Positions 28,879 through 39,506 of a stretch of 64,000 bases of DNA are shown here, piece by piece (position 1 is the first letter of the stretch; the number at the start of each line of letters is the position of its first letter). The notes beneath the pieces are model-generated. The model did not search any database. It worked only from the letters and a program-made list of their open reading frames with translations, and had not been told where the DNA came from. The stretch is from Caldicoprobacter algeriensis. Its GTDB lineage: Bacteria > Bacillota > Clostridia > Caldicoprobacterales > Caldicoprobacteraceae. Where the stretch lies: contig NZ_JAHUQD010000004.1 of the NCBI RefSeq assembly GCF_023838525.1, positions 119,299 through 183,298 on the forward strand, written 5' to 3'. Position numbers and translations under genes: made by a program.

Positions 28879-29328
28879 TTAAATCACCTCTACTTTACCT
28901 CCAACAGCTTCAATCTTCTGTTGGGCTGTTTTGCTGAACTTATGGGCCCTGACTATCAAGCTCTTGGTAAGCTCGCCATCACCTAAGATCTTAACCCCAT
29001 CCTTGATCCTCTTTATCAAGCCTTTCTCCTTCAAAAGCTCGGGAGTGACCACTGTGCCAGGTTCAAATATCTCCAGCGCTCCCACATTTACCTCGCTGTA
29101 TTCCTTGGCAAATATGTTGGTAAACCCTCGCTTGGGGATACGCCTGGTCAAAGGCATCTGTCCGCCTTCAAAACCTGGCCTAACCCCTCCGCCGCTTCTG
29201 GCTTTCTGTCCTTTATGTCCACGGCCAGCTGTCTTGCCATGTCCCGAACCGATCCCTCTACCTTTTCGCTTTGGCTCTTTGTTGCTGCCCTCTGGAGCTC
29301 TCAATTCATGCAGCTTCACCTGATACAC
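28879..29328 (-). CDS. rplO: 50S ribosomal protein L15
   Basis: A 149-residue protein with a long glycine/basic N-terminal extension ([20 protein letters not shown]) that threads into 23S rRNA. It lies between rpmD and secY, 1 nt from secY. Confidence 0.98.
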   Translation of the reverse strand: MYQVKLHELRAPEGSNKEPKRKGRGIGSGHGKTAGRGHKGQKARSGGGVRPGFEGGQMPLTRRIPKRGFTNIFAKEYSEVNVGALEIFEPGTVVTPELLKEKGLIKRIKDGVKILGDGELTKSLIVRAHKFSKTAQQKIEAVGGKVEVI

Positions 29329-29337
29329 CTCCCCATC

Positions 29338-29523
29338 TTACTCCTCTATCTCTTCAACTTCCACTAAATGCTTGACTTTCTCTATCATTCCACGAATAGT
29401 AGGGTTATCCTCGTGGATCTTTTGGCTTCTTATCTTCCTAAGGCCCAGAGCCCTAAGGGTTGCAATTTGATCATCACGGCAGCCAATAGTACTGCGCACC
29501 TGGGTTATTTTCAGTTTAGCCAT
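29338..29523 (-). CDS. rpmD: 50S ribosomal protein L30
   Basis: A 61-residue bacterial-type L30 ([20 protein letters not shown]). It sits between rpsE and rplO. Confidence 0.97.
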   Translation of the reverse strand: MAKLKITQVRSTIGCRDDQIATLRALGLRKIRSQKIHEDNPTIRGMIEKVKHLVEVEEIEE

Positions 29524-29537
29524 CGCTTACTACCCCC

Positions 29538-30038
29538 TTAACCTAGTATCTCCTCCACAGACTTGCCACGGAGCCTGGCAATTTCCTCAGGAGTTCTCAA
29601 CTTGGACAACCCTTCCATCACGGCATATGCCACGTTGATGGGATTGTTGGAGCCTATAGATTTTGTCAGAATATCGCGAATACCCGCCAGTTCCAGCACA
29701 GCACGCGCAGGGCCACCTGCTATAACTCCTGTACCTTCACGAGCAGGTATCATGATTACCTTGCCTGCACCAAACTCACCTATTACCTCGTGAGGAATGG
29801 TGGTATTGATGATGGGAACTTTAATCATGTTCTTCTTGGCCTTCTCAACAGCCTTCCTAATGGCATCAGGAATCTCGGCTGCTTTACCAAGGCCTATTCC
29901 CACATGTCCGTTTTCATCCCCCACAACCACAAGGGTGCTAAACCTAAAGTTTTTTCCGCCCTTAACAACCTTGGATACACGATTGATGCTCACAACCCGT
30001 TCTTTAAGATCTAATTTACTAGCATCTATCCGCTGCAT
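29538..30038 (-). CDS. rpsE: 30S ribosomal protein S5
   Basis: A 166-residue decoding-fidelity protein. The N-terminal dsRBD-like fold contains [20 protein letters not shown]; the C-terminal half has [27 protein letters not shown] precedes the ATG. Confidence 0.98.
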   Translation of the reverse strand: MQRIDASKLDLKERVVSINRVSKVVKGGKNFRFSTLVVVGDENGHVGIGLGKAAEIPDAIRKAVEKAKKNMIKVPIINTTIPHEVIGEFGAGKVIMIPAREGTGVIAGGPARAVLELAGIRDILTKSIGSNNPINVAYAVMEGLSKLRTPEEIARLRGKSVEEILG

Positions 30039-30051
30039 GCATTACCCTCCT

Positions 30052-30420
30052 TTAAAACTCCAGTCCGGCTTCTCGCGCACCAGCCGCTACCTCTTGTACT
30101 CTTCCATGATATTTATAGCCTCCGCGGTCAAATACAACTTTTTTTATCCCTTTCTCCAGGGCTCGTTTGGCGACCAGTTCGCCAACCATTCTGGCAGCCT
30201 CTTTTTTAGTTTTGCCGACGATCTTGTCCCTCAACTCTGGATCAAGGGTGGAGGCTGATACCAGGGTATGCCCTATCTCATCGTTGATTATTTGCGCATA
30301 GGTGTGCTTCAGGCTTCTAAAAACATTCAGGCGTGGTCTCTCTGCGGTACCCTTGACTTTTTTTCTAATGCGCATATGCCGAACTTTCCTGGCCTCATTC
30401 CTGTCTACCTTTTTAATCAC
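30052..30420 (-). CDS. rplR: 50S ribosomal protein L18
   Basis: A 122-residue 5S rRNA-binding protein ([22 protein letters not shown]-terminal [17 protein letters not shown]). The start is GTG at 30420. It lies between rplF and rpsE. Confidence 0.97.
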   Translation of the reverse strand: MIKKVDRNEARKVRHMRIRKKVKGTAERPRLNVFRSLKHTYAQIINDEIGHTLVSASTLDPELRDKIVGKTKKEAARMVGELVAKRALEKGIKKVVFDRGGYKYHGRVQEVAAGAREAGLEF

Positions 30421-30441
30421 GCCGCGTCACTCCTTCCCCTA

Positions 30442-30981
30442 TTATTTACCAGCCTTACCCTGTTTTTGTATTACTCTCTCGTTTTCATATCTTATGCCTT
30501 TACCCTTGTAGGGTTCAGGCGGCTTTATGCTCCTGACCCTCGCTGCCACTTCCCCTACCTTTTGCTTATCAATTCCTTTAACTATGATCTTGTTGGGAGC
30601 AGGTACTTCAAACTCAATACCGGGCTCCTCATTTATCTCAACTGGATGGGAGTATCCAACCGACAGCACCAGCTTCTTGCCCTGCTTTTGAGCCCTGTAA
30701 CCTACCCCTACAATCTCCAGGCTTTTTTGATAGCCTTTGGTTACGCCTTCAATCATGTTTTGAATCAGGGTACGGCTCAATCCGTGCAGGGCTTTGTGGA
30801 ATTTCTCGTCAGTTGGACGTTCCACCCTCACCATGTTTCCATCTACAATTACCTTCATGTCCCTATGAATGCGCTGGGTCAATTCACCCTTGGGCCCTTT
30901 TACAGTAACGTTGTTATTTGGGTCTACGCTGATCGTGACTCCAGAGGGAATGACTACAGGCCGTTTCCCTACTCTTGACAT
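30442..30981 (-). CDS. rplF: 50S ribosomal protein L6
   Basis: A 179-residue protein near the factor-binding site. It begins [15 protein letters not shown] and carries the C-terminal signature [24 protein letters not shown] lies upstream of the ATG. Confidence 0.98.
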   Translation of the reverse strand: MSRVGKRPVVIPSGVTISVDPNNNVTVKGPKGELTQRIHRDMKVIVDGNMVRVERPTDEKFHKALHGLSRTLIQNMIEGVTKGYQKSLEIVGVGYRAQKQGKKLVLSVGYSHPVEINEEPGIEFEVPAPNKIIVKGIDKQKVGEVAARVRSIKPPEPYKGKGIRYENERVIQKQGKAGK

Positions 30982-31017
30982 TTCAAAACACCTCCATTCC
31001 GTTAAAGTTACAGCAAC

Positions 31018-31413
31018 TTACCAGATATAGCAGAGCACTTCTCCTCCCAATCCTTCCTTACGTGCCTGTTTATCGGTCATAATGCCTTTGGACGTAGAAA
31101 TGATGGCAATGCCCAATCCGCCTAAAACTTTGGGAACCTGGTCCTTTTTCACGTATACCCTCAAACCGGGTTTGCTTATCCTCTTAAGTCCGGTAATAAT
31201 CCTCTGCTTGTTAGGACCATACTTTAGAGTAATCCTAAGGATCCCCTGTTTGCCATCATCGATCTCGGTGAAATCCTTGATATACCCCTCTTCCAGCAGT
31301 ATTCGAGCTATTGCCCTCTTAACGTTTGAAGCTGGTACTTCCACAGTCTCATGCTTGACTATCAAAGCATTTCGAATGCGTGTGAGCATATCAGCGATTG
31401 GATCTGTCACCAT
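31018..31413 (-). CDS. rpsH: 30S ribosomal protein S8
   Basis: A 131-residue central-domain 16S binder and, in E. coli, the spc operon repressor. It begins [16 protein letters not shown] and ends [10 protein letters not shown]. The start codon is in good context after rpsN. Confidence 0.98.
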   Translation of the reverse strand: MVTDPIADMLTRIRNALIVKHETVEVPASNVKRAIARILLEEGYIKDFTEIDDGKQGILRITLKYGPNKQRIITGLKRISKPGLRVYVKKDQVPKVLGGLGIAIISTSKGIMTDKQARKEGLGGEVLCYIW

Positions 31414-31443
31414 ATTTCCTTACCTCCTTTCAGTCTCTCCTGC

Positions 31444-31629
31444 TTACCAGCTTGCCTTCTTAACGCCTGGTATTTGTCCTTTATGAGCCAACACCCTGAA
31501 ACACAGGCGGCATACTCCAAACTTCCTCAAATACGCACGAGGCCGGCCACACAAACGGCAGCGGTTGTAAGCCCTTGTCGAGTACTTGGGTTTCCTCTGC
31601 TGCTTTACAATCAACGCTTTTCTGGCCAC
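31444..31629 (-). CDS. rpsN: 30S ribosomal protein S14, type Z
   Basis: A 61-residue short zinc-binding S14 with [20 protein letters not shown], giving the two Cys pairs of the C+ form. This is the Firmicutes-type primary copy in the spc operon. Confidence 0.98.
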   Translation of the reverse strand: MARKALIVKQQRKPKYSTRAYNRCRLCGRPRAYLRKFGVCRLCFRVLAHKGQIPGVKKASW

Positions 31630-31645
31630 TCACTTTCCCTCCTTA

Positions 31646-32191
31646 TCACTGTTTTGCAAATGGCATACCCAGCAACGCTAAAAGCTCTTTGGCCTCTTCG
31701 TCGGTCTTTGCAGTGGTAACTATTATAACGTCCATTCCCCTTATCTTCTCGACCTTATCGTAGTTTATCTCGGGGAATATGAGCTGCTCCTTTATTCCTA
31801 GAGCATAGTTACCACGGCCATCAAAGGATTTGGTCGAAACGCCTCTAAAGTCCCTTACACGAGGGAGCGCTATGTTGAACAACCTGTCCAGAAACTCATA
31901 CATGCGGTCACCGCGCAGGGTGACTTTGGCTCCAATCTTCATGCCTGCTCTCACTTTAAAAGCCGCCACTGATTTTTTAGCTACTGTAGCAACCGGCCTT
32001 TGCCCCGTTATTGCTGCCAGCTCCTCCATAGCGCTTTCTAGGAACTTGGGATTTTCTTTGGCGTCTCCCACTCCCATGTTTATTACGACCTTCTCAAGTC
32101 GGGGTACCTCCATGATGTTTTTATACCCAAATTTTTCCATCATAGCTGGAACAACAGTTTTCTTATACAGCTCTTTCAATCGTGGCTCCAC
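31646..32191 (-). CDS. rplE: 50S ribosomal protein L5
   Basis: A 181-residue 5S rRNA-binding protein forming the bridge to S13. It has [18 protein letters not shown] near the N-terminus and [20 protein letters not shown] at the C-terminus. The start is GTG after GGGAGG. Confidence 0.98.
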   Translation of the reverse strand: MEPRLKELYKKTVVPAMMEKFGYKNIMEVPRLEKVVINMGVGDAKENPKFLESAMEELAAITGQRPVATVAKKSVAAFKVRAGMKIGAKVTLRGDRMYEFLDRLFNIALPRVRDFRGVSTKSFDGRGNYALGIKEQLIFPEINYDKVEKIRGMDVIIVTTAKTDEEAKELLALLGMPFAKQ

Positions 32192-32214
32192 ACCACTTCC
32201 CTCCCTTCAAAGAC

Positions 32215-32547
32215 CTAGTCATTAAAAGTCTCACCGCATTTCTTACAAACCCGTACCTTGGTACCATCTTCCAGTATCTTGTGCCCAACCCGCGTCCTCT
32301 GGTTGCACTTGGTGCACACCAGCATAACCTTGCTGGCATATATGGGCGCTTCAATGCGAATTATTCCACCCGGCTGATTTATCCCTCGAGGTTTCTGATG
32401 GCGGGCAACTATATTGACCTTTTCCACAATCACCTTCCCCTGTTTAGGAAAGGCTGCAATTACCTTACCTCGCACATTCTTGTACTTTCCTGATATTACC
32501 TCAACCAGGTCGCCTTTTCGCACATGGAGCTTACTTCTACCTGCCAA
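32215..32547 (-). CDS. rplX: 50S ribosomal protein L24
   Basis: A 110-residue assembly initiator with an N-terminal KOW motif (KGDLVEVISGKYKNVRGKV). The C-terminal part holds two Cys pairs (CTKCNQRTR, CKKCGET), a zinc-ribbon form of L24. Confidence 0.97.
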   Translation of the reverse strand: MAGRSKLHVRKGDLVEVISGKYKNVRGKVIAAFPKQGKVIVEKVNIVARHQKPRGINQPGGIIRIEAPIYASKVMLVCTKCNQRTRVGHKILEDGTKVRVCKKCGETFND

Positions 32548-32562
32548 CTCAATACACCTCCT

Positions 32563-32931
32563 TTACAGTACCTCAGGAGCTAAAGATACTATCCTCATAA
32601 AATCCTTATCCCTCAGTTCTCTTGCAACAGGTCCGAAGATTCGGGTACCTACAGGCTGCTTTGCTTCATTGATGATCACCGCAGCGTTGTCGTCAAACTT
32701 GATATACGAACCATCGGGCCTTCTTATTCCCTTCTTTGTACGTACTATAACTGCCTTTACCACATCGCCCTTTTTAACAACGCCGCCAGGCGTAGCGCTC
32801 TTTACGGAAGCAACTATGATATCGCCTATATTGCCATACTTTTTGCTGGAACCGCCTAACACCCTGATGCACATGATCTCCTTCGCGCCGGTATTATCAG
32901 CCACTTTAAGGCGTGTTTGTTGCTGCACCAT
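32563..32931 (-). CDS. rplN: 50S ribosomal protein L14
   Basis: A 122-residue protein at the subunit interface ([20 protein letters not shown]). Its ribosome-binding site AGGAGGGG lies inside the end of rpsQ, and the ORFs overlap by 26 nt, so it is probably translationally coupled to rpsQ. Confidence 0.98.
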   Translation of the reverse strand: MVQQQTRLKVADNTGAKEIMCIRVLGGSSKKYGNIGDIIVASVKSATPGGVVKKGDVVKAVIVRTKKGIRRPDGSYIKFDDNAAVIINEAKQPVGTRIFGPVARELRDKDFMRIVSLAPEVL

Positions 32932-33232
32932 CTTCGTCCCCTCCTTCTTCGAGCGGCAATGGCTCTGCCATCTGAGCTCTCTCGAGTATCTGCACTACCC
33001 TCCACCGCTTCTCTTTACTGAGCGGTCGAGTCTCCATGATCATCACCTTATCGCCAACCCGGCATTCGTTATTTTCGTCGTGAGCCTTAAACTTCTTGGT
33101 GCGCTTTATTACTTTGCCGTACAGGTCGTGTCTCACCTTTCTTTCAACAGCCACAACAACAGTCTTATCCATCTTATCGCTTACCACCACACCTATACGG
33201 ATCTTTCTTTTACCTCGAGTTTCCTGCGCCAT
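32906..33232 (-). CDS. rpsQ: 30S ribosomal protein S17 with acidic C-terminal tail
   Basis: A 108-residue S17 (usual length about 85). The OB-fold core is standard ([39 protein letters not shown]). About 20 extra residues follow, rich in acidic, Gly and Ala residues ([16 protein letters not shown]), and their codons run into rplN, supplying its ribosome-binding site. Confidence 0.96.
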   Translation of the reverse strand: MAQETRGKRKIRIGVVVSDKMDKTVVVAVERKVRHDLYGKVIKRTKKFKAHDENNECRVGDKVMIMETRPLSKEKRWRVVQILERAQMAEPLPLEEGGDEDGAATNTP

Positions 33233-33258
33233 ACAGCCCCTCCTTTCTAAATTTTTTG

Positions 33259-33462
33259 TTACATCTCAGCAGCCTTTAGCTCTCTTTCGCGAAGGATGGT
33301 CTTAATACGGGCTATATCCCTTTTCACTTCGCGTATTCTCATCGGATTTTCCAGCTGTCCGGTGGCTAGCTGAAAGCGTAGATTAAACAGCTCGCTCTTC
33401 AGCTCGTTGAGCTTTTGATTTAGTTCCTCGTTGGTCATCTCTCTCCACTTGCTGGCCTTCAT
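33259..33462 (-). CDS. rpmC: 50S ribosomal protein L29
   Basis: A 67-residue helical-hairpin protein at the exit tunnel rim ([20 protein letters not shown]). It overlaps rplP by 4 nt. Confidence 0.97.
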   Translation of the reverse strand: MKASKWREMTNEELNQKLNELKSELFNLRFQLATGQLENPMRIREVKRDIARIKTILRERELKAAEM

Positions 33463-33887
33463 AATGCCTCACCACCTAACTCTTCTCTTTTAACGAACTT
33501 GCACTTGATAGGAAGCTTGTGGCTAGCCAAACGCAAGGCCTCGCGCGCAACATCCTCCGGTATTCCTGCGATTTCAAACATGACGCGCCCTGGCTTGACC
33601 ACAGCTACCCAGTATTCGGGTGAACCCTTTCCGCTACCCATTCGGGTCTCAGCAGGCTTCTTTGTAACCGGCTTATGTGGGAAAATCTTAATCCATACCT
33701 TCCCGCCTCTTCTGATATACCGGGTAAGCGCAATACGCGCTGCCTCAATCTGATTGCTGGTAATCCAACCAGGCTCTAGAGCCTGCAGTCCGTATTCACC
33801 GTAAGTAACGGTATTACCCTTGGTGGCTTTTCCCTTCATCCTTCCACGCTGCTGTTTGCGATACTTTACTCTCTTAGGCATTAACAT
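33459..33887 (-). CDS. rplP: 50S ribosomal protein L16
   Basis: A 142-residue protein near the A-site tRNA elbow ([38 protein letters not shown]). The ATG at 33887 has GGGGG 8 nt upstream; the family start MPKRVKY is two codons later. It overlaps rpsC by 14 nt. Confidence 0.98.
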   Translation of the reverse strand: MLMPKRVKYRKQQRGRMKGKATKGNTVTYGEYGLQALEPGWITSNQIEAARIALTRYIRRGGKVWIKIFPHKPVTKKPAETRMGSGKGSPEYWVAVVKPGRVMFEIAGIPEDVAREALRLASHKLPIKCKFVKREELGGEAL

Positions 33888-34560
33888 CGGTATTTCCCCC
33901 TTTTGCTTTTGGTAAGTCCCTGTTCTTGGCTTTTGGGAGAACGTCTCCTTTATAGATCCACACCTTCACGCCAATACGCCCATATGTGGTATGAGCCTCT
34001 GCAAATCCGTAATCGATATCCGCCCTCAATGTCTGAAGCGGTATGGTGCCCTCATGATATCCTTCGCTTCTTGCAATCTCTGCGCCGCCCAAACGACCAG
34101 ATACCATGGTCTTTATCCCCTTGGCACCTGCTTTCATGGCCCGCGCAATGGCCTGCTTCATGGCACGCCTGTAAGAAATCCTCTTCTCAATCTGGGTAGC
34201 AATGTTTTCCGCCACCAGCTGGGCATCAAGCTCGGGCACCTTTATCTCGATGATGTTGATCATGACGCTTTTCTTTGTAAGCTTCTCCAGCTCGTTTTTC
34301 AGAACCTCGATGCCAGTGCCACCTTTACCTATAACAATTCCCGGCTTGGCGGTGTGGATGTTGATCCTGATCTTGTTGGCAGCCCTTTCAATCTGAATTC
34401 TGGAGATGCCGGCTGTATAAAGTTTATTTTTAATCAGCTCTCTTATCTTCACATCCTCTATCAGGGTATCGGCAAAATATTTTTTTGGGACAATCCACTT
34501 GGCGTCCCAATCCTTTATGATGCCAACCCTCAAACCATGGGGGTGTACTTTTTGGCCCAC
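33874..34560 (-). CDS. rpsC: 30S ribosomal protein S3
   Basis: A 228-residue mRNA-entry-site protein with a KH domain whose GxxG loop is GKGGTG near residue 78. It begins [18 protein letters not shown], as usual. Confidence 0.98.
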   Translation of the reverse strand: MGQKVHPHGLRVGIIKDWDAKWIVPKKYFADTLIEDVKIRELIKNKLYTAGISRIQIERAANKIRINIHTAKPGIVIGKGGTGIEVLKNELEKLTKKSVMINIIEIKVPELDAQLVAENIATQIEKRISYRRAMKQAIARAMKAGAKGIKTMVSGRLGGAEIARSEGYHEGTIPLQTLRADIDYGFAEAHTTYGRIGVKVWIYKGDVLPKAKNRDLPKAKGGNTDVNA

Positions 34561-34574
34561 GAAATTATCCCTCC

Positions 34575-34964
34575 CTACTTCTTGATCTCATCTAGCACTA
34601 CGGTAATATGGCTGGTCCTCTTACGGATCATATAAGCCATACCCCTAGCACGTGGCATTATTCTCTTCAAAGTGGGACCTTGATCTGCGTATATCTCAGC
34701 AACATACAAATTGTCCTGATCCATGTTCATATTGTTCTCAGCATTAGCGATAGCAGATTTCAACACCTTCATGACCGGCCTTGCAGCGGCTCGTGGCGTA
34801 TTGGCCAGTATGGCCAAGGCCTCATTGACTGTTTTCCCCCGGATCAGATCTATTACTGCTCTCACCTTTCTGGGGGACATCCTGATGTATCTAGCAATCG
34901 CTCTGGGACGCATATCCTTGTTTTGTTCGCGAGCTTTTGTCTTTTCCCTGATCCTGGTAGCCAT
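34575..34964 (-). CDS. rplV: 50S ribosomal protein L22
   Basis: A 129-residue protein lining the exit tunnel ([39 protein letters not shown]). The N-terminal ~20 charged residues are longer than in many L22 proteins. Confidence 0.98.
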   Translation of the reverse strand: MATRIREKTKAREQNKDMRPRAIARYIRMSPRKVRAVIDLIRGKTVNEALAILANTPRAAARPVMKVLKSAIANAENNMNMDQDNLYVAEIYADQGPTLKRIMPRARGMAYMIRKRTSHITVVLDEIKK

Positions 34965-34999
34965 GCATACCGCCTCCTTTCGTTAAATGGTCACAATGC

Positions 35000-35284
35000 T
35001 TACTTCAGCGATGTAGATTTTTCGGTGTGGTCACCGTGCCCTCTAAACGTCCTGGTAGGAGCAAACTCGCCCAGCTTGTGCCCCACCATTTCCTCTGTGA
35101 TGTACACCGGAACATGCTTGCGCCCGTCATGCACCGCTATAGTATGACCCACCATCTCGGGTATAATTGTGGAATCTCTGGACCATGTCTTGATAACAGC
35201 CTTTTTGCCGGATTCATTCATAGCCCTAATTTTTTTAAGCAAGCTTTCGCATACATACGGGCCTTTTTTCCTTGAACGACTCAT
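35000..35284 (-). CDS. rpsS: 30S ribosomal protein S19
   Basis: A 94-residue head protein ([38 protein letters not shown]). The ATG at 35284 follows GGGAGG by 7 nt; the upstream in-frame codon at 35302 is inside the ribosome-binding region and is rejected. Confidence 0.98.
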   Translation of the reverse strand: MSRSRKKGPYVCESLLKKIRAMNESGKKAVIKTWSRDSTIIPEMVGHTIAVHDGRKHVPVYITEEMVGHKLGEFAPTRTFRGHGDHTEKSTSLK

Positions 35285-35322
35285 AAATTCGCCTCCCTTC
35301 ATCCAACCAAACTGCGTTTAAG

Positions 35323-36150
35323 CTAACGCCTGCGCTTGATGATATACTTATCGGATTCTTTATTCTTTTTCCTAGTCTTGTAGCCCAGAGTGGGTTTACC
35401 CCATGGTGTAACAGGCGCCGGTCGTCCAATAGGTGCTTTGCCTTCGCCACCGCCATGAGGATGATCCACAGGGTTCATAGCAGAACCGCGTACCGTGGGA
35501 CGTATACCCATATGGCGTTTACGGCCAGCCTTACCAATAGATACATTCTCATGATCCAAGTTTCCAACCTGTCCAATGGTAGCCCTGCAATCCAAATGTA
35601 TCATCCTTATCTCTCCAGAGGGCAACCTGACATGGGCGTAATCCCCTTCCTTTGCCATAAGCTGGGCGGCCCCGCCAGCAGCCCTTACCAATTGCCCCCC
35701 ACGGCCCGGATACAGCTCTATGTTGTGAATGACGGTCCCTACAGGAATATTCCTTAAGGGCAAAGCGTTTCCCACCTTGATGTCGACATTTTCACCCGAC
35801 ATCACAGTGTCGCCAACTTTTAATCCCAAAGGAGCTATGATGTACCTCTTTTCTCCATCCTTATAATGGAGCAGGGCTATGTTGGCAGTCCTATTTGGGT
35901 CATATTCGATAGCCGCCACTTTAGCAGGAACGTTATCCTTATCCCTCTTAAAATCGATTATTCTGTATTTCCTTTTTACTCCCCCGCCTCTATGCCTGAC
36001 AGTTATACGACCTTCATTATTTCTGCCAGAATGCTTCTTTAAAGGCACCACCAAAGACTTCTCGGGCTCTTTCTTGGTGATCTCTTCAAAAGTTAAAACG
36101 CTCATATTGCGCCTGCCAGGGGAGGTTGGCTTATACACTTTTATACCCAT
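35323..36150 (-). CDS. rplB: 50S ribosomal protein L2
   Basis: A 275-residue primary 23S-binding protein needed for peptidyl transfer. It has the expected [16 protein letters not shown]-terminus and the C-terminal [17 protein letters not shown] with the conserved histidine. Confidence 0.99.
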   Translation of the reverse strand: MGIKVYKPTSPGRRNMSVLTFEEITKKEPEKSLVVPLKKHSGRNNEGRITVRHRGGGVKRKYRIIDFKRDKDNVPAKVAAIEYDPNRTANIALLHYKDGEKRYIIAPLGLKVGDTVMSGENVDIKVGNALPLRNIPVGTVIHNIELYPGRGGQLVRAAGGAAQLMAKEGDYAHVRLPSGEIRMIHLDCRATIGQVGNLDHENVSIGKAGRKRHMGIRPTVRGSAMNPVDHPHGGGEGKAPIGRPAPVTPWGKPTLGYKTRKKNKESDKYIIKRRR

Positions 36151-36166
36151 GATTCCTTATCCCTCC

Positions 36167-36463
36167 TTATTGCGCCATTCCTTCAAAGAACGGGATTTCC
36201 TTGCTGTCGGGAGCAAGTTTGACGATGGCCTTTTTATATGCAGGGGTCCTCCCTACATGGACACCCATTCTCTTGAGCTTGCCCTTGTATCGCATGGTAT
36301 TTACCTTCTCAACCTTAACGCCAAATATCTCTTCTATAGCCTTTTTAATCTCTATCTTATTGGCGTTTATATCCACTATAAACGTGTATTTCCTGTTCTG
36401 CATCTCCTTATAGCTCTTTTCAGTCAAAACCGGCCTTATAATTATGTCGTGAGGATTCTTCAT
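36167..36463 (-). CDS. rplW: 50S ribosomal protein L23
   Basis: A 98-residue exit-tunnel protein that docks trigger factor and SRP ([20 protein letters not shown]). It overlaps rplD by 1 nt. Confidence 0.98.
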   Translation of the reverse strand: MKNPHDIIIRPVLTEKSYKEMQNRKYTFIVDINANKIEIKKAIEEIFGVKVEKVNTMRYKGKLKRMGVHVGRTPAYKKAIVKLAPDSKEIPFFEGMAQ

Positions 36464-37086
36464 TATGCGTACACCTCCTCTATGCGGCGCACGGCATCCT
36501 GGGTGGCTATGAACGTATCATAATTCAGGATATCTAGCACATTGAGCGTATTTATATAGGCAAGCTTAACGCCTGGAATATTCCGTATGGCCCTCTGCAC
36601 CACTTCATCTTTCTCAGGCAAAACCACTAGTGCTTTTCGGTTAACCTTGAGATTTTTCAGCACCCTCGCCATCTCTTTGGTCTTGGGCTGCGATAGCTTG
36701 AGCGAATCAAGCACGATGATTTCATTATTTGCAACCTTGGACGATAGCGCGCTCTTCATTGCCAGCCTTCGGATCTTCTTTGGTACCGTGTAGGAATAAT
36801 CCCTTGGCTTTGGAGCAAACACTACACCACCCTTAATCCATATGGGCGAACGGATGCTACCATGCCGTGCTCGACCAGTACCTTTTTGCCTCCAGGGTTT
36901 CCTACCACCTCCACGCACTTCCCCGCGGGTCAAAGCAGACTGCGTACCCTGTCGCTTATTGGCCAGCTGCATCTTTACTACTTGATATATAGCAGCTTCA
37001 TTGACCTCTGCACCAAATACCCCATCATCCAGGTAAATCTCGCCTACAGGGGTACCTTCCATGTTATATAAAGCTACGTTGGGCAT
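36463..37086 (-). CDS. rplD: 50S ribosomal protein L4
   Basis: A 207-residue tunnel-constriction protein, in E. coli also the S10 operon regulator. The extended loop ([20 protein letters not shown]) is intact. Confidence 0.98.
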   Translation of the reverse strand: MPNVALYNMEGTPVGEIYLDDGVFGAEVNEAAIYQVVKMQLANKRQGTQSALTRGEVRGGGRKPWRQKGTGRARHGSIRSPIWIKGGVVFAPKPRDYSYTVPKKIRRLAMKSALSSKVANNEIIVLDSLKLSQPKTKEMARVLKNLKVNRKALVVLPEKDEVVQRAIRNIPGVKLAYINTLNVLDILNYDTFIATQDAVRRIEEVYA

Positions 37087-37117
37087 AACTTCTCCTCCCT
37101 TCTAGAAGCTCTTATCC

Positions 37118-37759
37118 CTATTTCTTTGCTGCTTGTTTTACCGTTTCCTTGATAACCAGCAGTGCACCCTTGGGACCCGGTACCGCCCCTTTTATCAACA
37201 AGAGATTCTTTTCAGGATCCACTTTAACAACCTCCAGGTTCTGAATGGTTACTCTCTCCACTCCCATCCTACCGGGAAGCTTCTTGGTCTTTAATACACG
37301 ACCTGGAAAAGTATTAGAACCCATGGAACCAGGCCCTCTGTGATATTTAGAACCGTGGCTTTCAGGCCCTCTGCTGTGATTCCATCTCTTGATGTTACCT
37401 GTAAAACCTTTACCTTTTGTGTAACCCGTTACGTCTACCCTGTCACCTTTTGAAAAGATGTCAGCTTTTATTTGGCTTCCAACTTTATAATCTCCAATAT
37501 TGGAAACCCTGAGTTCCCTTAAATACCTTTTATATGGCACTTTTGCTTTATCGAAATGGCCTTTTAAAGGCTTATTCAAAAGCCTTTCGGGAATATCCTC
37601 AAAGCCAACCTGAATAGCGCTGTACCCATCCTTTTCAGGAGTCTTGACCTGGGTAACAACGCAAGGGCCTGCCTCAACCACAGTAACCGGCACCAGCAAG
37701 CCGTCTTCGGTAAAAACCTGGGTCATCCCCAACTTTTTACCCAGAATCGCCTTCGTCAT
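37118..37759 (-). CDS. rplC: 50S ribosomal protein L3
   Basis: A 213-residue assembly initiator ([37 protein letters not shown]). The ATG at 37759 has GGAGG 9 nt upstream; an in-frame TTG three codons earlier abuts the GGAGG and is unlikely. Confidence 0.98.
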   Translation of the reverse strand: MTKAILGKKLGMTQVFTEDGLLVPVTVVEAGPCVVTQVKTPEKDGYSAIQVGFEDIPERLLNKPLKGHFDKAKVPYKRYLRELRVSNIGDYKVGSQIKADIFSKGDRVDVTGYTKGKGFTGNIKRWNHSRGPESHGSKYHRGPGSMGSNTFPGRVLKTKKLPGRMGVERVTIQNLEVVKVDPEKNLLLIKGAVPGPKGALLVIKETVKQAAKK

Positions 37760-37799
37760 TCGTCTCAACCTCCATTCCCTAGTAGTGGCTCTTTACCGC

Positions 37800-38108
37800 T
37801 TACAGTTTAATCTCAATATCCACCCCAGCAGGAAGATCCAGCTTCATCAAGGAATCCACGGTCTTGGGAGTAGGACTTAGTATATCTATCAGGCGCTTAT
37901 GCGTCCTCATCTCAAACTGCTCGCGGGAATCCTTGTACTTGTGCGGAGCACGAAGTATGGTTATTATGCTCTTTTCAACGGGCAAAGGAATAGGGCCTGA
38001 TACTTTTGCCCCTGTCCTCTTGGCAGTCTCTACTATTTTCTGAGCCGATTGATCTATCAAAACGTGATCATAGGCCTTCAATTTAATCCTGATTTTTTGA
38101 GTTGCCAT
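37800..38108 (-). CDS. rpsJ: 30S ribosomal protein S10 (NusE)
   Basis: A 102-residue protein of the 30S head and partner of NusB/NusG ([40 protein letters not shown]). First gene of the S10 segment. The 154-nt gap to tuf copy 1 contains a CAGG/CCTG hairpin but no consensus promoter, so read-through from the str operon is likely. Confidence 0.98.
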   Translation of the reverse strand: MATQKIRIKLKAYDHVLIDQSAQKIVETAKRTGAKVSGPIPLPVEKSIITILRAPHKYKDSREQFEMRTHKRLIDILSPTPKTVDSLMKLDLPAGVDIEIKL

Positions 38109-38261
38109 GTTCTCCCTCCTTTAAATACCACGCAGGTTTTGCCCGCCACATTTAAACTAAAGCTTCAGGATGTTCCTGCTTCATCCACCGTGCTACTTAA
38201 AACGGCTGTAGCTCTGGTGTCCACAGGTATTCCCCTGTTTAAATCGGCTTACCATTAATTC

Positions 38262-39492
38262 ATCACTCGATGATTTTGGTTACAGCACCGGCGCCTACCG
38301 TCCTGCCACCTTCTCTTATAGCAAACCTTAAACCTTCCTCTATCGCTATGGGCGTAATGAGCTTTACCTTCATGTTCACGTTGTCCCCTGGCATCACCAT
38401 CTCTACTCCCTCCGGCAGCTCTATCACGCCAGTCACGTCAGTCGTCCTAAAGTAAAACTGCGGCCTGTACCCGCTGAAAAACGGCGTGTGCCTTCCTCCC
38501 TCTTCCTTCGTCAACACGTATACCTGCGCATAAAACTCCGTGTGCGGCTTGATGCTCCCAGGCTGCGCCAATACCTGGCCCCTCTCTACCTCGTCCTTCT
38601 GCACACCCCTCAGCAACGCTCCTATGTTGTCTCCTGCTACTGCCTCGTCAAGCACCTTCCTGAACATCTCTACACCAGTCACTACCGTCGCCTTCGGCTT
38701 GTCTGCAAATCCTACTATCTCCACAGTATCAGATACCTTCAGCCTTCCTCTCTCTACTCTACCCGTCGCTACCGTCCCACGACCTGTTATCGAAAATACG
38801 TCCTCTATCGGCATCAAAAACGGCTTGTCAACATCCCTCTGCGGCGTCGGTATATACTCATCTACCGCATCCATCAGCTCAAATATTGCCTTGCACCAAG
38901 GATCGTTCTCTACATCCCCGCCGCTCTGCGCTACCTCCAGCGCCTTCAACGCAGATCCCCTTATTACAGGTACCTCGTCTCCCGGAAACTCATACTCATT
39001 GAGTAGCTCCCTCACTTCCATCTCTACCAGCTCAAGCAGCTCCTCATCGTCTACCATGTCCACCTTGTTCAAAAATACTACAATGTATGGCACCCCTACC
39101 TGCCTGGCTAGCAGTATGTGCTCCCGAGTCTGCGGCATCGGCCCGTCCGCTGCAGATACTACCAGTATCGCTCCGTCCATCTGCGCTGCCCCGGTTATCA
39201 TGTTCTTTACATAGTCAGCGTGCCCAGGACAGTCCACGTGTGCATAGTGCCTCTTATCGGTCTCGTACTCCACGTGTGCTGTGTTGATGGTTATTCCCCT
39301 CTCCTTCTCCTCGGGCGCCTTGTCAATATCCTCATACTTCATGGCCTGTGCCTTCCCGTACTTGGCCAGCACCATCGTTATCGCCGCCGTCAGCGTAGTC
39401 TTCCCGTGGTCTACGTGCCCTATCGTACCTACGTTTACGTGCGGTTTCGTCCTCTCAAACTTCGCCTTTGCCATCTCTTCTTTCCTCCTCCT
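38262..39492. repeat. tuf direct repeat, copy 1
   Basis: 1231 bp that I could not distinguish from 54237-55467 (offset 15975). It runs from just past the tuf stop through the ribosome-binding site; flanking bases differ immediately on both sides. Confidence 0.9.
38263..39474 (-). CDS. tuf: Elongation factor Tu, copy 1
   Basis: A 403-residue GTPase delivering aminoacyl-tRNA to the ribosome. G motifs: GHVDHGKTT (19-27), [18 protein letters not shown]. The last gene of the str operon, 32 nt after fusA. Its protein sequence is identical to the copy at 54238-55449. Confidence 0.98.
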   Translation of the reverse strand: MAKAKFERTKPHVNVGTIGHVDHGKTTLTAAITMVLAKYGKAQAMKYEDIDKAPEEKERGITINTAHVEYETDKRHYAHVDCPGHADYVKNMITGAAQMDGAILVVSAADGPMPQTREHILLARQVGVPYIVVFLNKVDMVDDEELLELVEMEVRELLNEYEFPGDEVPVIRGSALKALEVAQSGGDVENDPWCKAIFELMDAVDEYIPTPQRDVDKPFLMPIEDVFSITGRGTVATGRVERGRLKVSDTVEIVGFADKPKATVVTGVEMFRKVLDEAVAGDNIGALLRGVQKDEVERGQVLAQPGSIKPHTEFYAQVYVLTKEEGGRHTPFFSGYRPQFYFRTTDVTGVIELPEGVEMVMPGDNVNMKVKLITPIAIEEGLRFAIREGGRTVGAGAVTKIIE

Positions 39493-39506
39493 TAAATTTT
39501 TTAAAT

